Source: Saccharothrix carnea
GTDB lineage: Bacteria > Actinomycetota > Actinomycetes > Mycobacteriales > Pseudonocardiaceae
NCBI RefSeq assembly: GCF_003014735.1
Contig: NZ_PYAX01000002.1
Span: 1-64,000, forward strand
DNA length: 64,000 nucleotides
Direction of reading: 5' to 3'
Shown here: in pieces, positions 8,654 through 17,852 of the stretch
How the letters are laid out: every line of letters starts with the position of its first letter
How positions within the stretch are numbered: position 1 is the first letter of the stretch
Made by a program: the position numbers and the translations under genes
The notes under the pieces: model-generated
Database searches by the model: none
Told to the model about the DNA's origin: nothing
What the model saw: only the letters and a program-made list of their open reading frames with translations

Positions 8654-9416
8654 AGCCGCGCGGCGGCCTCGCGTGGCCTCCGACCAGGTCCCGGAGCTCC
8701 GGGGTGGGCGCCAGTCCCAGGTCCACCCGCAGGAGGCGCCTGAACCGGTCGAACACGCGCACCGCCTCGGACCGGTTGCCCTCGGCGAGGTGGACGCGGA
8801 TGAGAGCGGTCTGCGCGCTCTCCCGCAAGGGGTCCGCACGGACGACCGCTCCCGCCGCCGCCGTGGCATCACCGAAGCGCCCCGCCTCCACCAGACCGCC
8901 CACCACAGCCTCCAACGCGTGGAGCCGGAGTTGCCGCCAGTCCTCGACCTCGAAGGCGAGCCAGTCGTCGTACCAGAGCGGCAGCAGTTCCGACGACAGG
9001 GTGGCGACCGCCTCGACGCTCAGGTCCACCGCGGCGTGCGGACCGGCTTCCAGCAGGCGGTGGGCGAGCGCCTGGGCGTCGCGCAGGTCGACCGAGACAC
9101 CGGGCGCGAGCTCCAGGCTCGACGGGGTGACCAGCAGCGTGTCCCGGCAGGCGCGGTCCATGCGGATCAACGTCGACCTCAGGGCCGCGTAGGCGTGGCC
9201 CTCGGTCGCGTCCGCCCACAGTGAGCCCGCCACGAACAGCCGCCCCACCGCCCGCCGGCGCATCGCCATGAACGCCAGCAGGCGCTCGGCACCACCTTGG
9301 ACCGGGATGGCGCCGGCCCCTCCGGTGAGCCGGAACCCGTCGAGAAGCGCGACGCGCAAACCCGCTTGCCGCCCGTGGGCAGCCGAGCGCGCTTCCGGTG
9401 CCGCGAGTGAGGTCAT
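8652..9416 (-). CDS. Short SARP-type regulator (winged helix plus BTAD)
   Basis: 254 aa from the ATG at 9414-9416. Residues about 18-105 resemble the winged-helix region ('LRVALLDGFRLTGGAGAIPV', 'YAALRSTLIRMDRA'). Residues about 110-245 are a BTAD helical domain ending 'LRVDLGLAPTPEL'. Small SARPs activate secondary-metabolism promoters by binding direct repeats. No good ribosome-binding site precedes this ATG. A 16-codon frame starting with GTG just upstream ends with ATGA overlapping the start, so translation may be coupled to a leader peptide. The DNA-binding half is diverged, so target recognition is uncertain. No biosynthetic gene is adjacent. Confidence 0.7.
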   Translation of the reverse strand: MTSLAAPEARSAAHGRQAGLRVALLDGFRLTGGAGAIPVQGGAERLLAFMAMRRRAVGRLFVAGSLWADATEGHAYAALRSTLIRMDRACRDTLLVTPSSLELAPGVSVDLRDAQALAHRLLEAGPHAAVDLSVEAVATLSSELLPLWYDDWLAFEVEDWRQLRLHALEAVVGGLVEAGRFGDATAAAGAVVRADPLRESAQTALIRVHLAEGNRSEAVRVFDRFRRLLRVDLGLAPTPELRDLVGGHARPPRG

Positions 9417-9791
9417 GAGCCCGGTGTCGGCGTCGTGGCGAAGCGGTCCGGGAGAGTGATCACGAAAGGCCTTTCGGCTTTGACTCGTACGGTGTGCGCG
9501 GAGTCCGCGCTCTCGCAGCCACATCGGAGCCGCTGCAGTGGAACCGTCGACTGACGTCCTGTGACCAGGTTAGCAGCGCGGGCACGGCGATGGGCGCCGC
9601 TCGCGGGTCGATCCCTTGCCACCACTCGACTCCGCCATGCGTGCGACGGGGGCGCGTTGCCGCTCAAACCACCCGTTCAGGGTATGTTCCCCCGAACCCG
9701 TGGATGACACGACGAGCGACCCGGTCCCTTCCAGGGCCGGGTCGTCGACGGTCTGTCGTGTCCGCGGGTCATCCCGGTGGCGCCCGGAGTG
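9417..9791. other. No gene recognised
   Basis: This holds the upstream region of the SARP-type gene, including the possible 16-codon leader frame ending at 9413, and the downstream region of the RTX-type gene at 9792. Nothing else recognisable was seen. Confidence 0.4.
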
Positions 9792-10259
9792 CTACGACTC
9801 GCAGCTGGTGCGGAGGTCCGGCGGCACGCCGACGAGTCCGCAGGAGTCGGTGCCGTCCCCACCGTTGAGGGTGTCCTGAGCGGCATCGGTGCCCGGACCG
9901 CTGAGCGTGTCGTTGCCCGCGGAGCCGTTCAGCGTGTCCGTGCCGAGGTTGCCGTAGAGCATGTCGTTGCCGACCTGACCGGTGAGCGTGTCGTTGCCCG
10001 CGCCGCCGTAGATCGTGTCGATGTAGGCGGTACCGGTGATGGTGTCGTTCCCGCCGTTGCCGTACACGGTCTTGCCGGGGTTGGCGCTGGTGCAGTCGAT
10101 CGTGTCGTTCCCACCGGAACCGAACACCGTGGTGTCGTTCTGCGTCACGTTGGGACCGATGGTGCACGGGACCGCCGCCGAGGCGACGCCGGCGCCCGTG
10201 AAACCCCCCATGACCAAGGCTCCTGCTGCCAGGATCGGGTAGAGCCGTCGAGTTCGCAT
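9792..10259 (-). CDS. Small secreted RTX-type repeat protein
   Basis: 155 aa from the ATG at 10257-10259 with a GGAGG site 5 bases upstream. A Sec signal peptide runs to about residue 30 ('GVASAAVPC'). The mature part is almost entirely RTX-like nonapeptides, such as [19 protein letters not shown], and ends in 'DSCGLVG...LRTSCES'. This last part matches the 'DTCQGP...IHASCEN' segment of the larger paralogue at 5330-6058. It is therefore that protein without the C-terminal extension. Calcium binding outside the cell is expected; the role is unknown. Confidence 0.85.
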   Translation of the reverse strand: MRTRRLYPILAAGALVMGGFTGAGVASAAVPCTIGPNVTQNDTTVFGSGGNDTIDCTSANPGKTVYGNGGNDTITGTAYIDTIYGGAGNDTLTGQVGNDMLYGNLGTDTLNGSAGNDTLSGPGTDAAQDTLNGGDGTDSCGLVGVPPDLRTSCES

Positions 10260-10701
10260 TTCGTCCTCCGTCTCATCTCCGGGAATTCGGATGACCACAG
10301 CGTGTTCCACGTGGCGTTACCGGCGCGTGACGCCTCGCGGGGCTTCCGGAAGGGAGGAGGAGTCGAAACTTCGTCACCTTTGGCGCGCAGGGCATTGCGC
10401 GTCGCGCCGGCCGAGGCCCCGGCCCCGCGACGGCGTGGCCGCGAGCCCGGAGTCCGGGCGGTTGCGGGTGCCCAGGCCGCCCGCGCCCGCGGTACCACCT
10501 GTGCCACCCGCGCCCGCTCCGCCCACCGGCCCGGACGGCAGCGGTGCGGAAACATCGGCAGTGCCTGCCTGCCACCGGTCGTCGGACGTTCAGGCAGTCC
10601 TGGGTAGACGACGGGGCCGGGTGGCGACCCTATCACCGCGCGGGGCAACGGCACGCCGCACCGCGTCGTCCACAATGGTCCGACGGCCAGGTGGTCACCG
10701 T
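10260..10701. other. No gene recognised
   Basis: Upstream DNA of the small RTX gene and downstream DNA of the membrane-protein gene. No coding or RNA feature is apparent; frames that stay open here are chance frames. Confidence 0.4.
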
Positions 10702-11799
10702 TCAGGTGGTGCGTGGCTCATCGGGCTCGTGCCGGCCGTGCGAGGGCTCAGCGGTGTGCCGTTGCCGCAGCAGGGCGGTGACCAGGGCGAGGACGGCACC
10801 GCCGATCGCGTAGCCTGCCAGCACCCACAGCGGCCCGGTGGTCGCGTGCCCCTCGAAGTAGACGGTGTTGCGGATCGCGGTGGTCGCGGCACCCGGCGGC
10901 AGCCAGGGACCGATGGCGCGCCAGAACGGGGGCAGCAGCGGCGCCGGGTAGGCACCGCCCGCGCTGGGGTTGCCGAGGATGACGAAGGCCAGGATGGTGA
11001 CCCCGATCCCGGCGATGCCCAGCACGACCTGGAAGGCGACGGTGGCGGCGCCCGCGGCGAAGACGACGAGCGCGCCGATGAGCCACAGCTGCACGTGGTG
11101 GCCGGGCAGCGCGTCCAGGACGGGGCCGACGATGAGCGCACCGCCCAGGCCGGAGGCCATCGCGTAGAGGGCGAGCGCGCCCAGCCGGATGAGGGTGCGC
11201 CGGGTGTTGGCGGGACGGGCGCCGCCGGCGATGCCGAGGATGGCGGCGACCAGGTAGCCGCCGATGATCCAGCCCAGGGCCAGGTAGAACGAGGACAGGC
11301 CGCGGCCGTCGCCGGCGGCGGGCGGGAGGATGTCCTCGACGGTCACCTCGCGGTTCCGCGCGGCCTCGACGCGCTGGGCGATCTGGGCCGCGGTGTCGGA
11401 CACGGCGGGGCCGCTGGCGGAGGCCACCAGCAGGGTGTCGGTGGTACCGCCTGTGTCGACGACGACGGCCGCGTCGACGGTGCGGTCCAGCACCAGCGCG
11501 CGGGCCTGGTCCGCGCTGTCCGCGGTGCGGGCCCGGATGGGTTCGCCGTCGAGCTCGTCGAGCTGCCGGACCAATTGGTCGGCCACGGCGGCGGGCGCGA
11601 CGACCGCGACCGGGATGCGGTGCGGCGTGGGGGCGTGGAACGCGCCGATGTAGGACAGCACAAAACCCAGTTGCAGCGCCAGGACACCCAGGACCAACAG
11701 GATCGCGCGCCCGCTGAGCGCGTCGCGCAACTCGGTGGCGAACCGCGACCGCTCGCGGTTCGCGTCCCCGGTGTCCGCGGTCGGTGCTGCGTGGCTCAT
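10702..11799 (-). CDS. Membrane protein of the ABC-2 / DUF3533 type
   Basis: 365 aa. One N-terminal transmembrane segment (about residues 33-53) is followed by an extracytoplasmic loop of about 110 residues ('PVAVVAPAAVADQLVRQLDE', 'VDAAVVVDTGG'). Five or so membrane segments follow between residues 175 and 350. This layout matches ABC-2-like membrane proteins of the YhgE/Pip and DUF3533 kind. These often act as permease-like subunits or in cell-surface export. No ATPase gene is adjacent, so a transport role is not shown. The GC-rich 3' end contains no recognised terminator. Confidence 0.65.
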   Translation of the reverse strand: MSHAAPTADTGDANRERSRFATELRDALSGRAILLVLGVLALQLGFVLSYIGAFHAPTPHRIPVAVVAPAAVADQLVRQLDELDGEPIRARTADSADQARALVLDRTVDAAVVVDTGGTTDTLLVASASGPAVSDTAAQIAQRVEAARNREVTVEDILPPAAGDGRGLSSFYLALGWIIGGYLVAAILGIAGGARPANTRRTLIRLGALALYAMASGLGGALIVGPVLDALPGHHVQLWLIGALVVFAAGAATVAFQVVLGIAGIGVTILAFVILGNPSAGGAYPAPLLPPFWRAIGPWLPPGAATTAIRNTVYFEGHATTGPLWVLAGYAIGGAVLALVTALLRQRHTAEPSHGRHEPDEPRTT

Positions 11800-12229
11800 C
11801 GGGCGCTGGTCCTCCGCGGTGCCTCACGGTTGGGGGCGACTGGCTGGAGTGGACACCCGACCCTATCCGGCACACCGGCGCCGGGACCGCCCGTGGCGGC
11901 CGCGCTTCACTCGGAGGAGTGGCGATCCGGCCGAGACGTGCCCGGACCGACGCCCCCACCTCGTCCGGCCAACGGCGGCGTGCGCGGCCGTCGCACCGAA
12001 CCCACAACGGTTTCCTTGCACTCGGATGGGTGGGAGTCTGGGCGATTTGTCAGCGCCGGGCAGTCACAATTGCCGGGCTCGCCGTCAGGGTTCGTGGGTT
12101 CGGACCGGGGTGCCCAACCTGCGGATGCGAGGGCTGGAAGTTGTGTCGACTTGGTCAAAGGGGCGGGGTGTCGTGGGTCGGACAACTCCGCTGTGGCGCG
12201 GTGTGCGTGAGGTCCCGTGTCTGCTCGAC
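11800..12229. other. No intact gene; flank of a decayed gene
   Basis: No supported gene. The stretch leads directly into the glycosidase fragment at 12230 and may represent its decayed 5' region, although no residue similarity is visible. Confidence 0.35.
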
Positions 12230-12436
12230 GTCAAGATCGTCTGCTGTGACGCGATGGGTTGGAACCACGGCAACGGCATGATGAACACCATCGCGGGCGA
12301 CAGTGCCGCGTACTCGGCCCTGGACGTGGCCGGCGGGCACGGCTACAACTCACCGCCCACCACGCCGTTCACCCAGCGGGCGAAGCCGACGTGGATGACG
12401 GAGTGGGCGAACTTCGACGCGTTCACCACCGCTTGG
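12230..12436 (+). pseudogene. Fragment of a GH30-type glycoside hydrolase
   Basis: About 69 codons read VKIVCCDAMGWNHGNGMM, then 'GGHGYNSPPTTPF', then 'PTWMTEWANFDAFTTAW'. This looks like the part of secreted GH30-like glycosidases containing the 'HGY' and 'W-TEW' catalytic-region motifs. The glutamate of 'TEW' would be the catalytic nucleophile. The frame has no start, signal peptide or remaining domains, and homology stops abruptly on both sides. It is therefore a gene remnant. The family name is from recall of motifs and should be checked. Confidence 0.6.
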
Positions 12437-12507
12437 GCCCCGATGCCGGCCGGGTCTCCACCGGCTGCGATGCCGCCAGAAACCGAACAATCCGACAGAC
12501 CGTTCCG

Positions 12508-13344
12508 TCAGTGCGGCAGCGACGCGAGCACCGTCTTCAGCTCCGCGTCGGTCAGCACGACGCCGAACCGGTCGGCCAGCACGTCGCCGAACCGGTCGTC
12601 CTCGACCCGGGACTCCTCGCGGCGGCCGTCTGCGTGGCGCAGGGTCAACGCGCGGTTGTTCAGGTTGAGCCGCCAGTGCTCGGCGATCCGCTCCAGGAAC
12701 ACCCGGCCCGCGAACGGCGAGCGCTCGTGGGTCGAGATGAAGTGGTTGGCCACCACGCAGTCGATGCGGTGGTGGGCCTCCAGCGCGAACCGGTAGACCG
12801 GGAACCAGCCGTCGCCGCGCCGCAGGGACAGGCGCCACGGCTGCGCGTGGTCGCGGTGCTCGGACAGCCGGTAGGTCCAGCCGGCCTGCTCGGACACGAC
12901 GCCGTCGACCAACGGCACCGGGTCCAGCGGGCCGCTGTCGCCGAAGCCGACGTCGGCGAGGTAGGCCGAGCCGTCGTCCAGCTCGACGCGCAGCGCCACG
13001 TGGGTGCGCGGCAACGGCTTGGGGTATTCCAGGTCCGGCCGGGCGAACAGCCGCGTCACGCGGTAGCCGAGCCGTTCCAACAGGGTGGCGAACAGCAGGT
13101 TCTGCTCGTAGCAGTAGCCGCCGCGCCGGTTCTCGAGCAACTTCGCCTGCAGCGCGTCCAGGTCGAGGTCGACGCCGCGCCCGAGCACCACGTCCAGGTT
13201 CTCGAACGGGATGGTCAGCACCTGGGCGCGGTGTAACCGACGCAAGGTGTCCGCTGTCGGGGCGAGCGGCCCGGTGATACCGAGCCGGTCGAGGTACTTG
13301 TCGACGTCGAGCCGGTCAGACTCCCACTGGTCTTCGGTGCGCAT
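12508..13344 (-). CDS. nat: Arylamine N-acetyltransferase
   Basis: 278 aa, the usual family length. The Cys-His-Asp triad is visible: Cys78 in 'RRGGYCYEQN', His115 in 'RTHVALRV' and Asp131 in 'DVGFGD'. The N-terminal 'VLTIPFENLDV' is also characteristic. The enzyme transfers an acetyl (or other acyl) group from CoA to arylamines or hydrazines. Relatives act as amide synthases closing ansamycin rings, but no polyketide cluster is adjacent, so a detoxification or catabolic role is more likely. It is a lone gene flanked by pseudogene fragments. Confidence 0.95.
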   Translation of the reverse strand: MRTEDQWESDRLDVDKYLDRLGITGPLAPTADTLRRLHRAQVLTIPFENLDVVLGRGVDLDLDALQAKLLENRRGGYCYEQNLLFATLLERLGYRVTRLFARPDLEYPKPLPRTHVALRVELDDGSAYLADVGFGDSGPLDPVPLVDGVVSEQAGWTYRLSEHRDHAQPWRLSLRRGDGWFPVYRFALEAHHRIDCVVANHFISTHERSPFAGRVFLERIAEHWRLNLNNRALTLRHADGRREESRVEDDRFGDVLADRFGVVLTDAELKTVLASLPH

Positions 13345-13443
13345 CCCACGTCCTTACTTCGCTCAGCGACCGAGTGACTACCGTCTGCTATCGACCATAG
13401 CCAGATCGCCGGATCGTGACGAGCACTCACTACGGCACGCCGC

Positions 13444-13690
13444 TTAGGGCAGGACATCGGGCCTGGTCAGCTGTGGGCGCGGGGCGGTGTAGACGCCGAC
13501 CGGGCGGAACCTCAGCCCCGGCTCGCGGTACTCCTCGATCGGGTGCGCGAGCCAGCCCGCGCAGCGCGCCGGCGCGAAGATCGCCTCACCGACGTCCGGG
13601 CGAAGGCCGTAGGCGTTGCATGAGCGCCGCCAGCGCTAGGTCGACGGGCCGGTCGCCGAGCTTGCCCGGCCCGCGGCCGGGACTACGGTC
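13444..13690 (-). pseudogene. Decayed 3' end of a citrate synthase-like gene
   Basis: Reading leftward, one frame gives AYGLRPDVGEAIFAPARCAG, then 'WLAHPIEEYREPGLRFRP', then 'VGVYTAPRP', ending at a TAA. This is the C-terminal signature of citrate / 2-methylcitrate synthases. The residues that should precede it ('KLGDRPVDLALAAL') lie in a different frame immediately upstream. A frameshift near 13615-13625 therefore separates them. Nothing resembling the rest of the enzyme is present. Confidence 0.7.
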
Positions 13691-13972
13691 GGTTCGGCGG
13701 CGAGGAGGGCTCGTGAACGTGCCTGTCGGGGCGGGCGGCCCGTGGCCGGGACCGACTGATGTGCGCGTCGTTCCGTTGACGTGAACCGCGTCGATTTCGT
13801 TTCGCCGCCACCCGCGACCACTGCCCGAAAAGCATTCGCTCACCAAGCTGTACCCGATGGTGTGATGCCAATTCGAGGAGATGTGCGGTTAGGCTGGCGA
13901 ACGTCGCCGGGGCCTCCGAGGTGAGTCGCGGCACTTCGCATACCGCGCCATCATCACGGGAGGGGGGCTGGC

Positions 13973-14995
13973 GTGGGTATCGGCCGCTTGGCCCGATCAC
14001 AACGGGTCGTCGCGCTCATCGGTGTCTGCGCGCTTGTGGTCCTCGTCGCCGCGTTCGTGCTGCACCGCGGCCTGCGGCCCGATTCACCGTCCGTGGAAGC
14101 ACGAGGTCAGGCCGACGCGTCGGCGGTCCGCGGCACGGCCGATCAGGTTCCGTCAACCCGGGTGCCGTCCGTGGTCGATTCACCCGACACGCCGTCGTCC
14201 GCGCAAACGTCGTCCGGCGCGCCGTCGTCCCCTTTCATGTCGATATCGACAACGCCCGGCGCACCGTCGTCCGAGCCGCCCGTTTCGAAGGAGACGCCGC
14301 GGCCGTCCGGTTCGAAAATCATCACGTGGATCGAGTCGTTCACCCCGGCGGGCGGTGGCGGCAACACGCCCGCGGCCGTGTACTACGAAATCGCCAACGG
14401 CGCGTGCGAGCACGCGCTGGCGAGCGCGTCGGACTTCCCGGAGCCCGTGTCGTCGGTGTTCGCCGGGGCCGCCGCCGCCTGCCTGGCCGCGTTCCACGGC
14501 CGCGCCGACCTGTGGCCGACCGCCTATGCGCGTTTGGACGCGGTCTCCGGGGCCGTCGAGCAGCTCGAGTGCTCCGTGCGGGACCTGCACCGGATGCTCC
14601 TCGACATCGTGACGGCCCACCGCCAGGACCCCGGAGCCGTGTTCGGCAGGCAGCGGCCCGCCACCGGGACGGCGTCCAGCAGTTGCCCGGTCATCCTGGC
14701 CGTCGTACCGCACCACGGGCCAGCGAGCGGTCAGCAGGTCCGTCTCGTCGGCCAGAACCTCGGGCCTGTCGTGACGGTCTACCTCTCGGGTGAGAACGTG
14801 TGGACCGTCATCGACGACGTGAGCACCGTCGACGGCCGTGAGGCGACCGTCCTGCTGAAGTTGCCCGAACCCGGATCGGGTGCGAGCACCCGCGTCCAGA
14901 TCAAGGTCTCGTCCTGGCCGTTCGAGCCTGTGGCCGAGTACACGTTCGACGAGGAGACCCCGGATCGTGCGAGTTCGCCCCACCCGACCGGGTGA
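13973..14995 (+). CDS. Membrane-anchored protein with an IPT-like C-terminal domain
   Basis: 340 aa from the GTG at 13973 after a GGGAGGGG ribosome-binding sequence. A single membrane anchor lies at about residues 12-32. A Ser/Thr/Pro-rich linker (about 38-115) and a globular middle part follow. The C-terminal segment begins 'VVPHHGPASGQQVRLVGQNL', resembling the start of IPT/TIG immunoglobulin-like folds. The extracellular domain is likely to bind a surface partner. The following membrane-protein gene overlaps it by 29 bases, so the two are probably an operon. No specific function is recognised. Confidence 0.65.
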   Translation: MGIGRLARSQRVVALIGVCALVVLVAAFVLHRGLRPDSPSVEARGQADASAVRGTADQVPSTRVPSVVDSPDTPSSAQTSSGAPSSPFMSISTTPGAPSSEPPVSKETPRPSGSKIITWIESFTPAGGGGNTPAAVYYEIANGACEHALASASDFPEPVSSVFAGAAAACLAAFHGRADLWPTAYARLDAVSGAVEQLECSVRDLHRMLLDIVTAHRQDPGAVFGRQRPATGTASSSCPVILAVVPHHGPASGQQVRLVGQNLGPVVTVYLSGENVWTVIDDVSTVDGREATVLLKLPEPGSGASTRVQIKVSSWPFEPVAEYTFDEETPDRASSPHPTG

Positions 14996-15857
14996 GGTCA
15001 GGCGGCTGCCCTCGCTCCGGGCCCCCGCCGCCGCGTCGCGGCCGGCCGGCACCTCCGTCCTGCACGCCGTGGCCGTGGTGGGTTCGCCGGTCGCTCTGGC
15101 GACCTCGCTGATGGTCTACTACGGCTGGGTCCGCACCAGGGCGAAGGCCGAGAAGCTCGGCTACGACTCGGCGTTGCTCGACTTCTCCGTGCAGGACTAC
15201 TTGCTGCGCAGCGTGGACGTGCTGTTCGTGCCGTTGACGCTGCTGGTGCTGATCGCCCTCGGGCTGCACTGGGCGCACCAGCGGGTCGTCCTTCCGACCG
15301 TGCGACACCGCCGCCTCGGGACCGCGCTGCCGCGCGTGTTGACCGGGACCGCGCTGCTCCTCGGCCTCGGCCTGGTCGTGCTCACCGTGCTCCGGCCGCA
15401 CATCGCCGGCACGTGGTTCCCGTACGTGCTCACCCTTGCGCTGGTGAGCGCGCTCTACGCCGACGTGTTGCGTCGCCACGTCGGGCACAGTCGTGTCATG
15501 GCGCCCAGCCTCCGCGTCCTGGCCCTGCTCGCGTTGGGCCTCACGGTGTTCTGGGACACCGAACGCATCGCCACGGCAGTCGGTGAGGGGCAGGCGAACA
15601 ACATCGCCGCCGACCCGGACCAGCTCGTCGCGGTCACCGTCCACAGCGCGAAGCGACTCGCGACGAACCTGCCGGGCGTGGTGGAGACGCCCGTGACCTC
15701 ACCGGGCGCGCACGCCAAGTTCCGCTACGACGGGCTGCGCCTGGTGCAGCGCTCCGGCAACCGGTACTTCCTCGTCGGCACCGGCTGGGACCCCGCGCAC
15801 CGCCGGGTGATGCTGCTGAAGGAGACCGACGACCTCCACCTCGAGTTCTCCCGCTGA
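14967..15857 (+). CDS. Multi-pass membrane protein of unknown function
   Basis: About 296 aa from the GTG at 14967, with GAGGAG upstream. Hydrophobic segments at about residues 32-50, 78-98, 120-140, 148-165 and 180-197 are followed by a soluble C-terminal part of about 90 residues ('AKFRYDGLRLVQRSGNRYFL'). It overlaps the end of the preceding surface-protein gene, so they are probably translated together. No family is recognised. The C-terminal part could be an extracytoplasmic or cytoplasmic sensing domain. Confidence 0.65.
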   Translation: MRVRPTRPGEVRRLPSLRAPAAASRPAGTSVLHAVAVVGSPVALATSLMVYYGWVRTRAKAEKLGYDSALLDFSVQDYLLRSVDVLFVPLTLLVLIALGLHWAHQRVVLPTVRHRRLGTALPRVLTGTALLLGLGLVVLTVLRPHIAGTWFPYVLTLALVSALYADVLRRHVGHSRVMAPSLRVLALLALGLTVFWDTERIATAVGEGQANNIAADPDQLVAVTVHSAKRLATNLPGVVETPVTSPGAHAKFRYDGLRLVQRSGNRYFLVGTGWDPAHRRVMLLKETDDLHLEFSR

Positions 15858-16170
15858 CCCCGGGCCGACGTCGCCGAGGCCACCAAGCCGTCGCGCAGCG
15901 CATCCATCACCGAGGCGTCCAGGCCGACCGCGGCCATCCGCCCGGTGCCGGCGGCGGCTTCGGTTCGGCGCCGGGCGCCGCGTGGACCGGCGCATGTGGT
16001 GCGAACGACCGATGCGGCCCGGTTCGTCACTCGAATAGCCTATCGGGCGCGAGACCAAGGGCGACTGGCTGCTCCCGGAGGTATTCGGTGTCGCCTTCAC
16101 GCCGCGCAGGGTCATGTCGGGGCCGGGCCGGTTCGGCCAGTCGCAGGCGAGCAGACGAGAGAAGAACCGA
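15858..16170. other. No gene recognised
   Basis: Intergenic DNA ahead of the three-gene AAA operon. Nothing definable was seen beyond a probable promoter for that operon. Confidence 0.35.
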
Positions 16171-16614
16171 ATGACCAGGGACAACAGCCCCGAGACGGTC
16201 GCCGAGCTGGACCGCCTCGACAAGGCGGTCAGAGCAGCGCCTGCAGGGGACACGACGGCGCAGATCGCGCTGTGGCGGCAGACGACCGCGTTGGAGCACT
16301 GGTTCTTCATCGCGCGGGGCTCGGCGGACCGACCCCGTCCCTATGCCGTGGCCGCCGAGCAGGGACCGATGATCTGCCTCTACAGCAGCGCCGCACGGGC
16401 GAACGAAGCCGCCCGCGCCCTCGGCCTGCTCGACTCGGAGGACGGCGCGGCGCCGTTGTTCGGCGTGCCGATGCCGACCGCGATCGACTACGTCGCCTCG
16501 TTCGGCCAGACCGGCGTCGTCGGTGTGGCGCTGGACCACCCGCGGCTCGGTCACCACATCCCGCTGACGAACCTGGGCCTGCTCAAGGGCTGGATCGAAG
16601 GGGTCGGGCGGTGA
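16171..16614 (+). CDS. Small protein heading an AAA-ATPase operon (SseB-like, tentative)
   Basis: 147 aa from the ATG at 16171 (GAGAGAAG upstream); a longer in-frame start at 16114 is possible. The sequence 'IALWRQTTALEHWFFIARGS', then 'PMICLYSSAARANEAARALG', resembles the SseB N-terminal fold (a small alpha/beta domain of unknown function). Its stop overlaps the start of the AAA+ ATPase gene (GTGA), so translation is coupled. It is probably an adaptor or substrate for the ATPase. The SseB resemblance is weak. Confidence 0.6.
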   Translation: MTRDNSPETVAELDRLDKAVRAAPAGDTTAQIALWRQTTALEHWFFIARGSADRPRPYAVAAEQGPMICLYSSAARANEAARALGLLDSEDGAAPLFGVPMPTAIDYVASFGQTGVVGVALDHPRLGHHIPLTNLGLLKGWIEGVGR

Positions 16615-17852
16615 ACGACGTCGGTCCTCCGGCCGACAGCTTCGTCGAGGTGATCGCGCGCGAGGTGGAGGCCGACCCGGGCAACCTGGCGTTGCGCGAG
16701 GACTTCATCACGCTGCTGCTGGAACAGAACCCGAGTCGCGCCGCCACCGAGCTGAAGGCGTTCGAGTCACTCGGCGGTGATCCGGCACGGGTCCGCCTGC
16801 TGCGCGCCCGGCTGATGGCGGCGCGGATGCGAGCCTCGAACCCGCCGCCACCCGCTGCGCCCCCGTCAACCCTGCAGACGGGGAGGTCCGGGCAGCGCGA
16901 GCCGAAACCGGTTCCGGCCCCGGCCGACGACGACCGGCAGGCCGGCAGCGCCGCCGGGTCGGCGTCGCTGTGGGACGCCGAACGCCCGGCGGTGACGCTG
17001 GCCGACGTCGCCGGTCTCGCCGAGGTCAAGCGGCACCTGGACACCGCGTTCCTGGCTCCGCTGCGCAATCCCGAGCTGGCTGCGGCGTTCGGGCAGAAGC
17101 CGGGCGGGTCGCTGCTGATGTACGGCCCACCCGGTTGTGGCAAAACGTTCATCGCCAGGGCGATCGCAGGCGACCTCGGGGCGTCCTTCATCCACGTGAC
17201 CCTCGCGGATCTGCTCGGCAAGTGGATCGGGGAGAGCGAGAAGGCGATCCAGAGCGTGTTCCGCAACGCACGGGCGGCGGCGCCGTGCGTGATCTTCTTC
17301 GACGAGTTCGACGCGCTCGGCGGACGGCGTACCTCCGGTGGCGGCGGGTCGCAGACGATGCGGATGCTCGTCACCCAGCTGCTGGAGGAGCTCGACGGCG
17401 TGGCCGGCGCGAACGAGGGGGTCTACTTCCTCGCCGCGACGAACCGACCGTGGGACGTCGACGGCGCGCTGCGCCGACCGGGCCGGATCGACAAGACGGT
17501 GCTGGTGCTACCACCGGACGCGGTCGCCAGGGCGGCGATCGTCCGGGGCGCGCTGAAGGGCAAGCCCGCCGACGCGGTCGACGTCGTTGCCATCGCGGCG
17601 GCGACCGAGGGGTTCTCCGGCGCCGACCTCAGCCACTTGGTGACCACCGTCCTCCAGGAGGCGATGGTCGAGTCGATGAGCAGGGGTGAGCTGGTTCCGG
17701 TCACGACCGACGCGATGCTGGCCGCGGTCGGCGGCGTGACCCCGTCCACGGCGTCCTGGTTCGACCAGGTGGCGCCGGTGCTGGAGTACGGCGTCGACGA
17801 CGGCACCTTCGACCAACTCCGGGCGTACCGGGTCCGGTGGGGCATGCGATGA
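16611..17852 (+). CDS. AAA+ ATPase of the CDC48/Vps4-like type
   Basis: 413 aa from the GTG at 16611. A helical N-terminal part of about 75 residues and a Pro-rich linker (76-115) precede one AAA+ module. Walker A GPPGCGKT is at 172-179, Walker B VIFFDEFDAL at 227-236, sensor 1 ATNRP at 276-280 and an arginine-finger motif RRPGRID at 288-294. Such enzymes form hexamers that unfold or remodel protein complexes. The pore-loop motif (LGKWIGESE) is present. It is coupled to the small gene upstream and overlaps the TPR gene downstream by ATGA, so the three products probably act together. It is not an ESX-type EccA by size. Confidence 0.9.
   Translation: MNDVGPPADSFVEVIAREVEADPGNLALREDFITLLLEQNPSRAATELKAFESLGGDPARVRLLRARLMAARMRASNPPPPAAPPSTLQTGRSGQREPKPVPAPADDDRQAGSAAGSASLWDAERPAVTLADVAGLAEVKRHLDTAFLAPLRNPELAAAFGQKPGGSLLMYGPPGCGKTFIARAIAGDLGASFIHVTLADLLGKWIGESEKAIQSVFRNARAAAPCVIFFDEFDALGGRRTSGGGGSQTMRMLVTQLLEELDGVAGANEGVYFLAATNRPWDVDGALRRPGRIDKTVLVLPPDAVARAAIVRGALKGKPADAVDVVAIAAATEGFSGADLSHLVTTVLQEAMVESMSRGELVPVTTDAMLAAVGGVTPSTASWFDQVAPVLEYGVDDGTFDQLRAYRVRWGMR

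Noticed and set aside
10291..12210. Long rightward reading frame of about 640 codons
   Set aside because: It is antisense to the membrane-protein gene, is Arg/Gly/Gln-rich without motifs and has no ribosome-binding site; a chance frame in high-GC DNA.
13973..15857. Possible sensor kinase or two-component operon
   Set aside because: No histidine-kinase or receiver motifs are seen in either membrane protein.
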